Assembly (NCBI RefSeq): GCF_900635815.1
Contig: NZ_LR134173.1
Span: forward strand, 3,008,001 to 3,072,000
Direction: 5' to 3'
DNA: 64,000 bases
DNA from: Legionella cherrii
GTDB lineage: Bacteria; Pseudomonadota; Gammaproteobacteria; Legionellales; Legionellaceae
Below, in pieces: positions 8,015 to 17,167 of the stretch. Within the stretch, counting starts at the first letter, position 1; every line of letters begins with the position of its first letter. The notes under the pieces were generated by a model, which had not been told where the DNA came from, searched no databases, and was given only the letters and a program-made list of their open reading frames with translations. The position numbers and the translations under genes are program-made.

Positions 8015-10006
8015 TTATATTTTTAACGGAGCATTCATCATCTCTTCGACAAATGGTCGATGCTGAATGGCAACGATATTATTATAAAATTCAGAGGTTT
8101 CACTCTGGCGTCGATTAAACCAGGTATGTCCTTGATATGCGTTTGAAATAGCTGCTTTCTCAATAATCAACTCTAGGGTTTCCATAGCGGAAGTCATTTC
8201 TTGATTTTTATATTTTTTATAGAGATCAAAAATCGCGGCAGCACCTTTGGGTATTTTAATTGTATTACCATTATCCAGAGTACGCTCTTCACCACCAAAA
8301 ATTCCAACTTTATTATCCAGCTTAATGACATCAGCTAAAACTTCCTCAAGAGTACTCTCTGCTTTTCGCTCATTAATATTATTTTTACTATTTATTGGAT
8401 TCCTTAACCACGTTTCCCTGGCTTTGTTGAAATATAATTCCGCTTGATTTTCGGTCACATCAAGCTTTCTTTTGATGTGTTCTATTGTTATTTTTTTTCG
8501 TTGAGCTGAATCAATTGTTGTTTTATCTTTATATTGATATGAATTATTATCCAGGTCTGGTTTATAGTGTGCCTCAAAAAAATGAGCTACTTTTTTCTCT
8601 TGCTCTTTTATTATTTGGTGTGCTTGCTCAACAAAATTTACCAATTTATTTTCTAAACTCTCAAGATTGAGACGCAGTGGGCTATTTTCCTTATAATCAT
8701 TGTTATATTGTTTAAATTCATCAAGGATCTGTGATTTTAAATTCGGATGATTAATAAGAAAATTTAAAAACTTATCATTCTTTAACAGTTCCTCTCTGAG
8801 TAATTGACTACGTCTGGTTTTATGAGCTACTAATTCTTCTCGTAATTTAGGACTCCCAATCGTTGCATTCGCGATAGGTCGATAAATTTGCTCATCGAAT
8901 AAAGCGCTTTTAAGAAAAACTGAAAATGCATCTTTAATAAAATCAGGATCATTCTCAATTCCTACTAACTCTAAAAGCCGCGTATCCGCCTCATCAGGAA
9001 AAGCTCGAGGTTTCGCATCCGTTAAATGCGGAAAATGAGTAATATCTCTTTGAGTTATCGGAAAAGCATCTTTAGGTTTTATACCGTAAGCCCTTTCACC
9101 AGGCTGATAGAGTGGCTTATTAGGATTTTTATTTTTATATTTTGATGTGAGTGTCCAGTTTGCTTGATCATGATCCACTTTTCTGGATATAAGCTGGATG
9201 GGATCATAGCCGATATTACCACCATGCAGATCATTCTCTTCCTCACAATAGGCAGCAGCTAATATCCTGCCAATACCAGATTTTACGAGGTCATTCTGCT
9301 TTGGAGAACGCATGCGGCCCGTCGTCTGCTGCTGTTTTAGATAGTAATCATGCAAAGATCGATAATTTTCTATCTCTCGAGAAAGCACCCCAACTCGATG
9401 TCCTTCGGCATCATGCACGCTTCTAACTTTGGGTGTGCGGTCATTTAACAGAAGCCGATAACCTATACCATTAAAGGCCTCAATTTCAGTAATTCTTCTT
9501 CCAGTCTCATCTATTTTAAAAATTTCTACAGCTGCTTTAGTTTCCTTTTGTACTTTCTTCACGCTATGAGAGGGTTGGGGGGCATTTATCTCTCTTGTAA
9601 CTTCGACATGTACCGGATGATAGTTTGCAAAATCTTTGCTTCTAGGAGGCAGTTGAGTAGGTTTTTCGATTTTAGCCAGCTCTTGCTGTATTGACCTTAA
9701 TCTAAGAAACAAATCTTCATTTTGAGCATGATCGTAATGAGCACTTTTAAGAATTGCATTGATAACAATCTCAACTTTTCTTTTGCTCGTAACCGTTAAA
9801 ATGAGCGACTCCCCTATGACCTCCGAATATCCAAGCTTATTAAACAGCGGAAAATAATCATTGAGATAATAAAAACTCACAAAGTTATGAGGTAATTTTA
9901 AGATAATAAAGGGTTTCTTCTCAGGCTCTTCAATATACTGCGGGAGAGAGTCTTTATGAGTATAAACCTCTTGGAACCCTTCATCTCTTTTACTATAAAT
10001 TTTCAT
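8015..10006 (-). CDS. effector candidate with a kinase-like catalytic core
   Basis: The 663-residue protein lacks a signal peptide. A segment near residues 255-285 reads EENDLHGGNIGYD and then SRKVDHDQAN. This resembles the catalytic loop (Asp259, His261, Asn264) and the metal-binding Asp (278 or 280) of atypical kinases such as the phosphoinositide-kinase-like and HipA-like domains found in several Legionella effectors. An upstream AVEIFKID (Lys164) could supply the nucleotide-binding lysine. The C-terminal half is helical, with a long coiled-coil-like stretch (about 400-480). The last residues (FVEEMMNAPLKI) are hydrophobic with a Glu pair. It starts with ATG just after a spacer shared with the LRR gene upstream. 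The kinase call is by motif only, and the substrate (lipid or protein) is unknown. Confidence 0.6.
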   Translation of the reverse strand: MKIYSKRDEGFQEVYTHKDSLPQYIEEPEKKPFIILKLPHNFVSFYYLNDYFPLFNKLGYSEVIGESLILTVTSKRKVEIVINAILKSAHYDHAQNEDLFLRLRSIQQELAKIEKPTQLPPRSKDFANYHPVHVEVTREINAPQPSHSVKKVQKETKAAVEIFKIDETGRRITEIEAFNGIGYRLLLNDRTPKVRSVHDAEGHRVGVLSREIENYRSLHDYYLKQQQTTGRMRSPKQNDLVKSGIGRILAAAYCEEENDLHGGNIGYDPIQLISRKVDHDQANWTLTSKYKNKNPNKPLYQPGERAYGIKPKDAFPITQRDITHFPHLTDAKPRAFPDEADTRLLELVGIENDPDFIKDAFSVFLKSALFDEQIYRPIANATIGSPKLREELVAHKTRRSQLLREELLKNDKFLNFLINHPNLKSQILDEFKQYNNDYKENSPLRLNLESLENKLVNFVEQAHQIIKEQEKKVAHFFEAHYKPDLDNNSYQYKDKTTIDSAQRKKITIEHIKRKLDVTENQAELYFNKARETWLRNPINSKNNINERKAESTLEEVLADVIKLDNKVGIFGGEERTLDNGNTIKIPKGAAAIFDLYKKYKNQEMTSAMETLELIIEKAAISNAYQGHTWFNRRQSETSEFYNNIVAIQHRPFVEEMMNAPLKI

Positions 10007-10117
10007 CGATGCACAGTTCAGGTGATCACTAATTCGGCATTGTAAGTGATAAAAATTAATGAAATATTAACTGAGTGAAAATAATTTCCGCACATTGGGC
10101 AATCATTTGCAATTCAC

Positions 10118-11392
10118 CTAAAAAGCGCGACAAGAACTTATTGAAGATTCAACTTCATCAGTATCCTCTTCGACAGCTAACTCCAGTTCCGAAGGCTCAC
10201 TTTCTTCAATAAAATTTGGCTCTAAATCACTAAGTACTAGATTTCTTTTCGCTTGTGCCAAAACCGTAAAAAACAATGCGTGTTGCTTTTGCCTGTACAG
10301 AGATTGCTCGGTCAAAAACGAGTTCGATGCAAAATAAATTTCTTTTTCTGCGAGTAAACCCTCTATTCTATTGATATATTCTTTTCCCTTATCAGGAGGT
10401 ATTGAAGACAAGAACTCTGCCTTAAGTTTTAAATGAAAACCGGTCTGTTTACAATTCTTTAGAGCATCAATAAATCGTTCTAAAGACTCTTCGACTGACT
10501 CATTTTTATTAATTTCAGGCTCTCCAAAATTATACCAAGTAATTGTCTGTCCCATGGGGTTATTATACTCAGTAGATAGTTCAAGTTGTTTTAAATGAGG
10601 AGGTAAATTTCTTGCCAGTATCTCCCATAGCCCCAAATCTAATTGCATCTCGAATTCGGAACGAAGTGAAAGTGAGGTTAAACTTAGTGCATCCTTTAAA
10701 TTAACTAATAATTCTTCTGGTATTGCATCAACTGAAGAAAAAAGAAGCTCTTGGATATTTGGATTGGTTTTTAAAACCAAATTAAGTAACTCTACTGCTT
10801 TTTTATCTTCCCTTGAGACAGAAACGTGTTTTAAATGGACTCTCTTGATATTCTTATTCCCTTGTACCTCTCCCCTCACATCTGAACCGACCAAGGCTTG
10901 GAAAACATTCGCTAAATGTCTTAATGGTAAAGACTTCGTAGCCCCCTTGAATTCCAATTGCAAAAGGGAGCTATTATGTCTTAGAGCTTTAGCCAAAGGT
11001 TCTAAGTTAATATTGGATAGAGGTAATGCCCAAGTTAAGTTCCTTAAAGAACACGTGTTTCTAACTAAAGCTGTAGTGATTATTGAGGCCTTCGCAGGAT
11101 CAAACATTGTAGTTTGTGAGTCCAGGATAAGCTTTGTAAAATAAGGATTTCCTTCAATGAGTTTAAGTGCTTTTTCTAAGAATTTGGAACTCACCGTATC
11201 TATCCAAAAGAATAATTCCGTCGGACTCTTGCGCTGAATAACCATTTGTTTGAATACAGCAAGAATCCGCTCTTCATCTTGCTCACTGATATTGCCAAAA
11301 AATATCTTTCCATTCACCGTGGCTTTAATGAATTGATTCATTTCTTTCTGTGTTTTCAGAACAAAATTACTACTAGAAAAGGCGAAAAACAT
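10118..11392 (-). CDS. leucine-rich-repeat effector candidate
   Basis: The 424-residue protein carries repeated Leu-patterned units between about residues 80 and 290, for example LRNLTWALPLSNINLEPLA, LLQLEFKGATKSLPLRHLA, IQELLFSSVDAIPEELLV and LKQLELSTEYN. This resembles the ribonuclease-inhibitor type of LRR in which helix and strand alternate. The C-terminus is strongly acidic (SEPSELELAVEEDTDEVESS), which fits a Dot/Icm signal. It ends Cys-Arg-Ala-Phe, so the last four residues have the spacing of a CaaX prenylation box. Residue 18 is a second possible start. There is no signal peptide. It should act as a host-protein binding module; the partner is unknown. Confidence 0.65.
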   Translation of the reverse strand: MFFAFSSSNFVLKTQKEMNQFIKATVNGKIFFGNISEQDEERILAVFKQMVIQRKSPTELFFWIDTVSSKFLEKALKLIEGNPYFTKLILDSQTTMFDPAKASIITTALVRNTCSLRNLTWALPLSNINLEPLAKALRHNSSLLQLEFKGATKSLPLRHLANVFQALVGSDVRGEVQGNKNIKRVHLKHVSVSREDKKAVELLNLVLKTNPNIQELLFSSVDAIPEELLVNLKDALSLTSLSLRSEFEMQLDLGLWEILARNLPPHLKQLELSTEYNNPMGQTITWYNFGEPEINKNESVEESLERFIDALKNCKQTGFHLKLKAEFLSSIPPDKGKEYINRIEGLLAEKEIYFASNSFLTEQSLYRQKQHALFFTVLAQAKRNLVLSDLEPNFIEESEPSELELAVEEDTDEVESSISSCRAF

Positions 11393-11629
11393 AATACAAA
11401 CCGCTAGCTTATAAGATGCCGCATTATCTTCTTTTTAATACAATCAGACAATTTTTATTGCTATTATTTGCTAAAAATGAAACTATAAAAAAATACCATC
11501 AACCCATTATTTACCGGTTAGGTGGCTGAACCTCGACAGTTTGATTGTTTCTTAATGCTAAAAGAATCAATGAATTATATTCAGAAGAATCTACAATTGA
11601 TCATTGTGTCATAATATGAGGCAGATACT

Positions 11630-13930
11630 ATGGACAGTAAAATCGAAAAACAACCATTCACACTCACGATGCTAGGAACGCTCACTGACTTCACCCCTGA
11701 ATTAAAGCAAATCCCCAAACCTGCTCCATATACTAAGGGTGCCAAAGTAAAAGATTATCCTAAGGGAGAAACATTAAGCATAATCTCTTCTTTAGTTAAA
11801 ACCAGCGCCCCTGCTAAAACGACAAAAGTAGACTTAAAAAGTCCTTACCCTTTTCAGGCTGATGAAATTACCGTAATTAATGGACCTAAAACGGATGGTT
11901 CAAATGTAGGAGAAAAAATTGGCCTAGGCCTGGCGGCAGTATTAAAAGCAATAGCCCGCGGGCAAACACAAATCAATATTATTGCTCACAGTAGAGGTGC
12001 AGTTGAATCGATTTTAATCGCCCATGAATTAGAAGCTATCCAATCAATTATTGCCACATGCGGTACTTTTGAAGAGGTATTGAAGTATTTAACTGAACAA
12101 CAAATCAAAAGACAAAAAGGTACCCCGACAAATAATACACCAGATATTATAGAACCTCTAAAATCCCAAATTAATCTGATCCCCAAAGAAGAGAAAGAGC
12201 AATGGTTCAATGAGCTTAAAACCTATCTGCCTCATGCATCAATAAATTTTTTTGGTATCGACCCTGTCCCCGGAGATTGTTTTCCAATTACCTGGTATGA
12301 CGAACGATTTTTTATATTACCCCAAATTATAAAAAATGCTGAATTAATTTTTTATGCCAACGAACGATCGGATTGGGGCTTTACCCCAATTTGTCCAGAA
12401 GTAGTTTCTAAAGAAACACAAAACTATGTTCGTTACTCCATGCCCGGCCATCACGGAACAGGATCAACCGGAAATAATGGTTCCCAGCAAGGGATAATCG
12501 TCTGCCCTAATGGATATAAAACCACTCATGTCCAAAAATTACTAATATACAAAATAATTCATTTTTTAAGCGGGCATCATGTCGGATTTAACGATGGCAC
12601 CCAAATTTTCCGTCAGTATTCCGCTTTAGGTCGAAAATATTTGGGAGACGATAACGAAACCAAATCAATTCCTGTCGATTCACTCGATTTTCCTACTATT
12701 TTGCGAACACTTTATGCCATGATTGCCAAAAATCAAATTGGTTATGATGCATATAACTCAACCAATTACTCCTATATGGGCCTCACAAAGCAACGCAAAA
12801 TTTTGCATAAAGGACATATCTATGGCCTCTTCAATGATGTTTTTACGACCTACTCTGGCTATGTCAATGAAGAACATGCCTTATTAATGCAGGCTCATTT
12901 TTTTCAAATTTTTGGACTGGGTACCCAAAGAAAAAATCTTGCGGATATGATTAATACTGCAAGCTTGGTTTTAGAAGAAAACATTAAAAAAATTGCCAAT
13001 AAAGAATCTTCCATTTTGGATTCAGAAGTAAATCGCAAGAATGTATTAGAAACATTTGGCATAGTGATTCGCCAGGTTAGCCAACAATATCTAACGGATG
13101 ATTGGTCACCTATTGAAAAAGAAAAGGAAAAAGAAGCTCTTTATCAGGCAATTATTGATATCTTAACTAAATTTAAAGAACTCGCTACATCAGATAATTT
13201 AACGATTCGTCAGTATGTCGCAGAACTTCTACTGTTAAGTTTCACGAGCATAAACCATACATTAGTGGTTCGAGCCCAAGGCATTAAAAAAGATTTTAAA
13301 TACCTGCAAGAGTCTCTAGATAATCGCTTAGCACAGTTTTTTAGCGAATTATTAATGCAATTAAATCAGCTTGAAAATAGCCCGTCAGTTATGCTGGATG
13401 AAATTATAAATTCCGAAGAATATAAAAAATTACCTAATTACCCATCAACAATCAAAATAACTCATATTCATAAAAAATTGGCAGGAAAAGGCCTGGAAAA
13501 ATACAGCGTTGAGCAACTGAGTAAAAGCTATGAAGAACAGTTTGCTAATACTATTGAAGATTTTGCAAAGCTTTATCAACAAATTCGAATCTTTATCTAT
13601 GACTTGGCTGCTTTACGTAGCATAGTTCCTAGTGAAAAAATTGAAGTCGATGAATTGCACTTGCTGAAACAAGCGAATGGATTAATCGCAACAGCGGCTG
13701 AACGATTTTATAAAGACAGAACCAATGCACTCCCCCCCATTGCAGATATCGAATTCATGAAATTAGCAGAAAAACACGCGATTGAACATTTTGGTGTAGT
13801 GGATCGTCTCAAAGAAAAAAATAAAGAATCAGAAAAAAACAACTACAGAGACGGGTGGTGGTTGGTTTTCTTTCTTCTGGAGACCAGTATCAAAACCGAT
13901 ACAGGGCACTCAAGTGAATACCGTGAGTAG
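11630..13930 (+). CDS. alpha/beta-hydrolase-fold effector candidate with a frameshifted C-terminus
   Basis: The 766-residue protein contains IIAHSRGAVES (nucleophile Ser121), FFGIDPVPGD (Asp211) and MPGHHGTGST (His274/275). This gives the Ser-Asp-His order of alpha/beta hydrolases and resembles the large DUF2235-like lipases. The C-terminal 400 residues are helical and unrecognised. After DGWW near residue 742 the frame reads LVFFLLETSIK and stops at 13930. The alternative frame reads FSFFWRPVSKPIQG and ends KEEITTTPK at 13976, a more plausible effector tail. A tandem TGGT-TGGT at 13859-13866 could be the 4-bp duplication that shifted the frame. ATG at 11630 follows GAGG. Lipase or esterase activity is inferred, not shown. 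Confidence 0.65.
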   Translation: MDSKIEKQPFTLTMLGTLTDFTPELKQIPKPAPYTKGAKVKDYPKGETLSIISSLVKTSAPAKTTKVDLKSPYPFQADEITVINGPKTDGSNVGEKIGLGLAAVLKAIARGQTQINIIAHSRGAVESILIAHELEAIQSIIATCGTFEEVLKYLTEQQIKRQKGTPTNNTPDIIEPLKSQINLIPKEEKEQWFNELKTYLPHASINFFGIDPVPGDCFPITWYDERFFILPQIIKNAELIFYANERSDWGFTPICPEVVSKETQNYVRYSMPGHHGTGSTGNNGSQQGIIVCPNGYKTTHVQKLLIYKIIHFLSGHHVGFNDGTQIFRQYSALGRKYLGDDNETKSIPVDSLDFPTILRTLYAMIAKNQIGYDAYNSTNYSYMGLTKQRKILHKGHIYGLFNDVFTTYSGYVNEEHALLMQAHFFQIFGLGTQRKNLADMINTASLVLEENIKKIANKESSILDSEVNRKNVLETFGIVIRQVSQQYLTDDWSPIEKEKEKEALYQAIIDILTKFKELATSDNLTIRQYVAELLLLSFTSINHTLVVRAQGIKKDFKYLQESLDNRLAQFFSELLMQLNQLENSPSVMLDEIINSEEYKKLPNYPSTIKITHIHKKLAGKGLEKYSVEQLSKSYEEQFANTIEDFAKLYQQIRIFIYDLAALRSIVPSEKIEVDELHLLKQANGLIATAAERFYKDRTNALPPIADIEFMKLAEKHAIEHFGVVDRLKEKNKESEKNNYRDGWWLVFFLLETSIKTDTGHSSEYRE

Positions 13931-14024
13931 TGGGAACATTGCCCCCAAAGAAGAAATTACAACGACGCCTAAATAAGGTGTTAATGAGTCTAAGCTGGGT
14001 ATTTTATTCTCATACAGACGTATC

Positions 14025-14058
14025 AACTGTCTTGAACTGTGAATTCAAGACAGTTTGT
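14025..14058. terminator. bidirectional terminator hairpin
   Basis: AACTGTCTTGAA (14025-14036) and TTCAAGACAGTT (14044-14055) form a perfect 12-bp stem with a 7-nt loop. It sits between the convergent genes at 11630 and 14412. A short T-rich stretch follows on the plus strand. Confidence 0.7.
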
Positions 14059-14094
14059 TATTGCTTAGAAGTTAGGAAAGAATGCAGCTGCAAT

Positions 14095-14412
14095 TCAACC
14101 GGTGAGACCGGAACTCGCTTCAAAATATTTTTCGGTAATTGGAGCAAGACGATCCGTGGTGGAACGCGCAGCTTGATTGTAAAAACCATGGTGATTGCAT
14201 CCTGGATTAGAAGCGGCGGAAGCCACAGTTGCAGCAGGCGCAGCAATAGTATGATCTACAGCTTCCTTCTCACTCTGCTCTTCTACCTGTGCAGCACCAA
14301 CAGGGTCGACAGATTGATTTTGCTGATTATCTAAATTTGCATCAGGAGCCCTGTTGTATGCCTTATTAAATAAACAACCATCAAAATCGAAAGAAAAAAC
14401 ACGAGTTTTCAT
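14095..14412 (-). CDS. shortened HAD-type gene remnant (105 aa)
   Basis: The product starts MKTRVFSFDFDGCLFNKAY. FDFDGCLF is the first motif (DxD) of haloacid-dehalogenase-like phosphatases, and near-identical starts are known to me from Legionella HAD-type proteins of 300 residues or more. Here the rest of the HAD core (motifs with conserved Thr/Ser, Lys and acidic residues) is absent. After about 20 residues the chain becomes a low-complexity tail rich in Asn, Gln, Ala and Glu (VEEQSEKEAVDHTIAAPAAT) resembling effector C-termini. The simplest reading is an in-frame internal deletion that fused head and tail. It could still be expressed, but a phosphatase activity is not expected. Confidence 0.5.
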   Translation of the reverse strand: MKTRVFSFDFDGCLFNKAYNRAPDANLDNQQNQSVDPVGAAQVEEQSEKEAVDHTIAAPAATVASAASNPGCNHHGFYNQAARSTTDRLAPITEKYFEASSGLTG

Positions 14413-14792
14413 TTCTATATAAACCTATTAAAAAATTTATTGTTGCGGTTAATCCGCGGATTAACCCACTTAAATTGAAGGCTAGAAATAAGCGTGATAG
14501 GTTGAAACTAAGCAATTGAAGAACCTAAGAGCTTTGACAGGCAATGATGCGCCGCATTTTTAGGCCGATATCGCTTAATTGCACTCAAATACAACCCATC
14601 AGGCAATATTTTTACCTGTTTATTGATTCGAGATTAATTAAACTTACCAGTCCTCCACTCGCCCTTAATGTGACCGTTTTTGGGCTGAGTAATTACGAAT
14701 TGCGGGAAATTTTAACAGTTTTTTTGTAAAAAAACATCAAAAATGTTATTTTTTATATAGCAGGTATTCCATCAGAAAATACAAAATAGACC
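14413..14792. promoter_or_regulatory. 380-base intergenic region with a 20-bp perfect palindrome
   Basis: Both flanking genes run on the minus strand. GGTTAATCCGCGGATTAACC at 14447-14466 is a perfect palindrome about 35 bases upstream of the HAD-type start codon, a good position for a dimeric regulator. The rest (14467-14792) shows no supported gene; a 61-codon open frame at 14544-14729 has no support. A T-rich stretch near 14715-14750 lies downstream of nothing obvious. Confidence 0.45.
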
Positions 14793-15845
14793 TCATGAGT
14801 TTTTCGAGCGACTAATCAGTACTCTTTTATCCATTACCCCCCGCCATAATGGGGGGAACAGAGCCAAAATTAACATTCCCAAATAACCAGAAGGAAGTTG
14901 TGGGCTTGAGTCAATATGTCTTAATAGTTGATAAGGGCGTGCTCCATGAACATGATGATCAGAATGTCTTTGCAAATGGAAAAGGAGCATATTGCTCAGC
15001 CAATGACTCGCATTCCATGAATGCTGTGCGGAAACTTTCTCATAGGAACCATTAGCGAGTTTCTTGCGCTCTAAACCATAATGTTCAATGTAGTTAATGA
15101 TTTCCAACAATAAAATGGCAGTCAATGACTGCAGGATAAAGAATAAAAGCCCCCCCCACCCACCATAATAAAGAAGAGCTATTGCTAAAAGAAAAGGAAT
15201 ACCAATAATCCAGTAAAATTGATTGTTCCAATGATACCATGAATATCCTAGACGATTTAAACGCTTGCCTTCTAGGTTGAGCGCCGAACGAAAAGAACCA
15301 ATAATTGTCCTTGGTAAAAAATGATACAAACTCTCCCCTAGCCGAGCTGTTGCAGGATCTCTAGGCGTAGCCACATGAACATGATGCCCACGGACATGCT
15401 CAATAAAAAAATGACCGTAACATACACTGACTAATAAAATTTTACTTAGGAGTTGATCAATCGTGGAGTTTTTATGCATGAGCTCATGGGCAAGAGTAAT
15501 TCCGATGCCACCGGTTAAAAGCCCAATCGACAAACTGAATCCAATAAATTCGGTGACCGTTAACGGATAATGTACGACCAAATAAATCGCCAAAATCAGA
15601 AAACTATATTGCACCGGTACATATATCCAGGTAATGAGTTTGAAATATCGATCCTTGAGTAACCTCTGCTCTTGAGTACTGTCTGGATTACTTGAATCAA
15701 CGAACCAAACATCCATCAAAGGAATCAAGGTGAATAATACAAAAAATGGAAGAAAACTGTAAAAATGACCAAAATAAAAACCAATAAAAGGCAATATCAC
15801 CAACAAATAGGCTAACATAAAAGACAGCTTTTTACTCAGTTTCAT
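14793..15845 (-). CDS. alkB: AlkB-type membrane di-iron hydroxylase (alkane 1-monooxygenase family)
   Basis: The protein (350 residues from the ATG at 15845, preceded by AAGGT; an upstream ATG at 15869 adds eight residues) has about six membrane helices and the full set of His boxes of the family: HELMH, HVRGHHVHV, NYIEHYGLER and LQRHSDHH. These ligate the di-iron centre that hydroxylates terminal methyl groups of alkanes or related lipids, with electrons from rubredoxin and its reductase. Neither partner is encoded nearby. It is a metabolic enzyme inserted among effector-like genes, with no operon partner. The natural substrate may be a fatty acid or host-derived hydrocarbon; the family call is firm, the substrate is not. 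Confidence 0.88.
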   Translation of the reverse strand: MKLSKKLSFMLAYLLVILPFIGFYFGHFYSFLPFFVLFTLIPLMDVWFVDSSNPDSTQEQRLLKDRYFKLITWIYVPVQYSFLILAIYLVVHYPLTVTEFIGFSLSIGLLTGGIGITLAHELMHKNSTIDQLLSKILLVSVCYGHFFIEHVRGHHVHVATPRDPATARLGESLYHFLPRTIIGSFRSALNLEGKRLNRLGYSWYHWNNQFYWIIGIPFLLAIALLYYGGWGGLLFFILQSLTAILLLEIINYIEHYGLERKKLANGSYEKVSAQHSWNASHWLSNMLLFHLQRHSDHHVHGARPYQLLRHIDSSPQLPSGYLGMLILALFPPLWRGVMDKRVLISRSKNS

Positions 15846-15964
15846 TTTGAATACCTTTTCAACCCTCATCTATAAATATAGCTGAAACCTAAGCAAGATG
15901 CAGTAGCTCAATTAAGCCCTTTTTAGCTTGATGAACAATTAATGACACACTCATTTTCGGACAA

Positions 15965-17020
15965 ATGAAATCCATTTTGACTAATATTAAGTTAATCTTA
16001 TTTTGCTATTATTATCATAACGATCTTTTTTCGTGTGCAATTAAAATGAGTCATGATCATAATCCCGAATTAATTAAAGTCCTTTACTTTATGTATACCC
16101 ACGCTGATTTTTTTGCAGCACCTTTTTTAGGTAATAATTTTTCCGAATGGGACGAAAAACCAGTTGGCTTGAAAAAGTTATCAAATCAAATGCATCAAGC
16201 ATTAAAAACCACCACCCCTGTCGCTTTCGGTGGTATTGATTTGGTTAAAGAGTACAGAATCGCCATAGTTGGAGCATCTGTGCGAAGAACAGGAGATTTT
16301 AGCAAGAAAAATTGTCTGCTCGCTGGAAACCTTGCTCCACTATTTAAAGTTCTAAAATCTAACCCTAATCTGGTTCATGCGATAAAAAGTCATATGGATA
16401 GCGAGTTTTTTGATAACTGGTATAGCATGCAATCTCCAGCGATAAAGGCAAAAAGAGCACATCTTTTAAACCAATTAGAAAAGTTCACTCAACCACTCGA
16501 TCATGACTTTGAAATGTATCAAGCAGAAAAACTAAGGGCCATAGACTCCATTCATTTACCATCTGGAGTTGTTCTTCATCATCATGATGGCGGCCATGCT
16601 GTCAGCTATTATGAAGACGGCCATAAAAAACCCGCAAAAATAACCATAGAAAATCGTGGCAATAAAGATATATCTGAGTTGCAATTACTGGTTGATAAAT
16701 TCAATTGTGCACAGGATGCTCGAGACGCTTTAAACAATCCAACCGTAAACATATTTACCAGGCTAAATCGGTTTACCGAATTAATTGAAAATAAAGCGTT
16801 TATTGAAAAATTTACTGCCGATAATGATCACAAAGCGATCAGAATATTAAAAACTATAGGCTATGCTCTCACAACATTAGTGTTTGGATTAGGGATTTAT
16901 CTATCCTATAAAAATAAAAACACCTGCAAATTTTGGAAATCAGAAGAACAAGAGTTATTAGATTCGACAAAAGAAAATGTTGACAACTCCGTCTATCCAA
17001 CACAAAAAGCTTCCACATAA
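15965..17020 (+). CDS. effector-like protein with a C-terminal membrane segment
   Basis: The 351-residue ORF may start at 15965 or, more naturally, at residue 28 (ATG at 16046, MSHDHNPELIKVLYF). No enzyme domain is recognised. The central part is helical and polar and contains a His-rich turn (VVLHHHDGGHAVSYYEDG) that might bind metal. A hydrophobic helix near residues 290-312 (IGYALTTLVFGLGIYLSY) is followed by a short Lys-rich and acidic tail (WKSEEQELLDSTKE), so it would be tail-anchored. It is divergent from alkB. The Glu-containing tail fits a Dot/Icm substrate. Function unknown. Confidence 0.6.
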   Translation: MKSILTNIKLILFCYYYHNDLFSCAIKMSHDHNPELIKVLYFMYTHADFFAAPFLGNNFSEWDEKPVGLKKLSNQMHQALKTTTPVAFGGIDLVKEYRIAIVGASVRRTGDFSKKNCLLAGNLAPLFKVLKSNPNLVHAIKSHMDSEFFDNWYSMQSPAIKAKRAHLLNQLEKFTQPLDHDFEMYQAEKLRAIDSIHLPSGVVLHHHDGGHAVSYYEDGHKKPAKITIENRGNKDISELQLLVDKFNCAQDARDALNNPTVNIFTRLNRFTELIENKAFIEKFTADNDHKAIRILKTIGYALTTLVFGLGIYLSYKNKNTCKFWKSEEQELLDSTKENVDNSVYPTQKAST

Positions 17021-17167
17021 CTTTATCTAAAAATCATTTTAATAAAACCAGCTTATTCGTGTTAATCAGCAGCAGGATTGGTAACCACTCCAGTTAAAAA
17101 ATTTAAAGGGTATATTCGCTTTCAATCATTTGGGAACATTCTCCAACTATGCCTATTTTAACTTCAT

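Noticed and set aside
13930..14334. 134-codon plus-strand frame after the hydrolase gene
   Set aside because: It crosses the terminator at 14025 and runs antisense to the HAD-type gene; the sequence is Cys/Ser/Arg-rich as expected for a shadow frame.
14544..14729. 61-codon frame in the spacer before alkB
   Set aside because: No ribosome-binding site and no recognisable composition.
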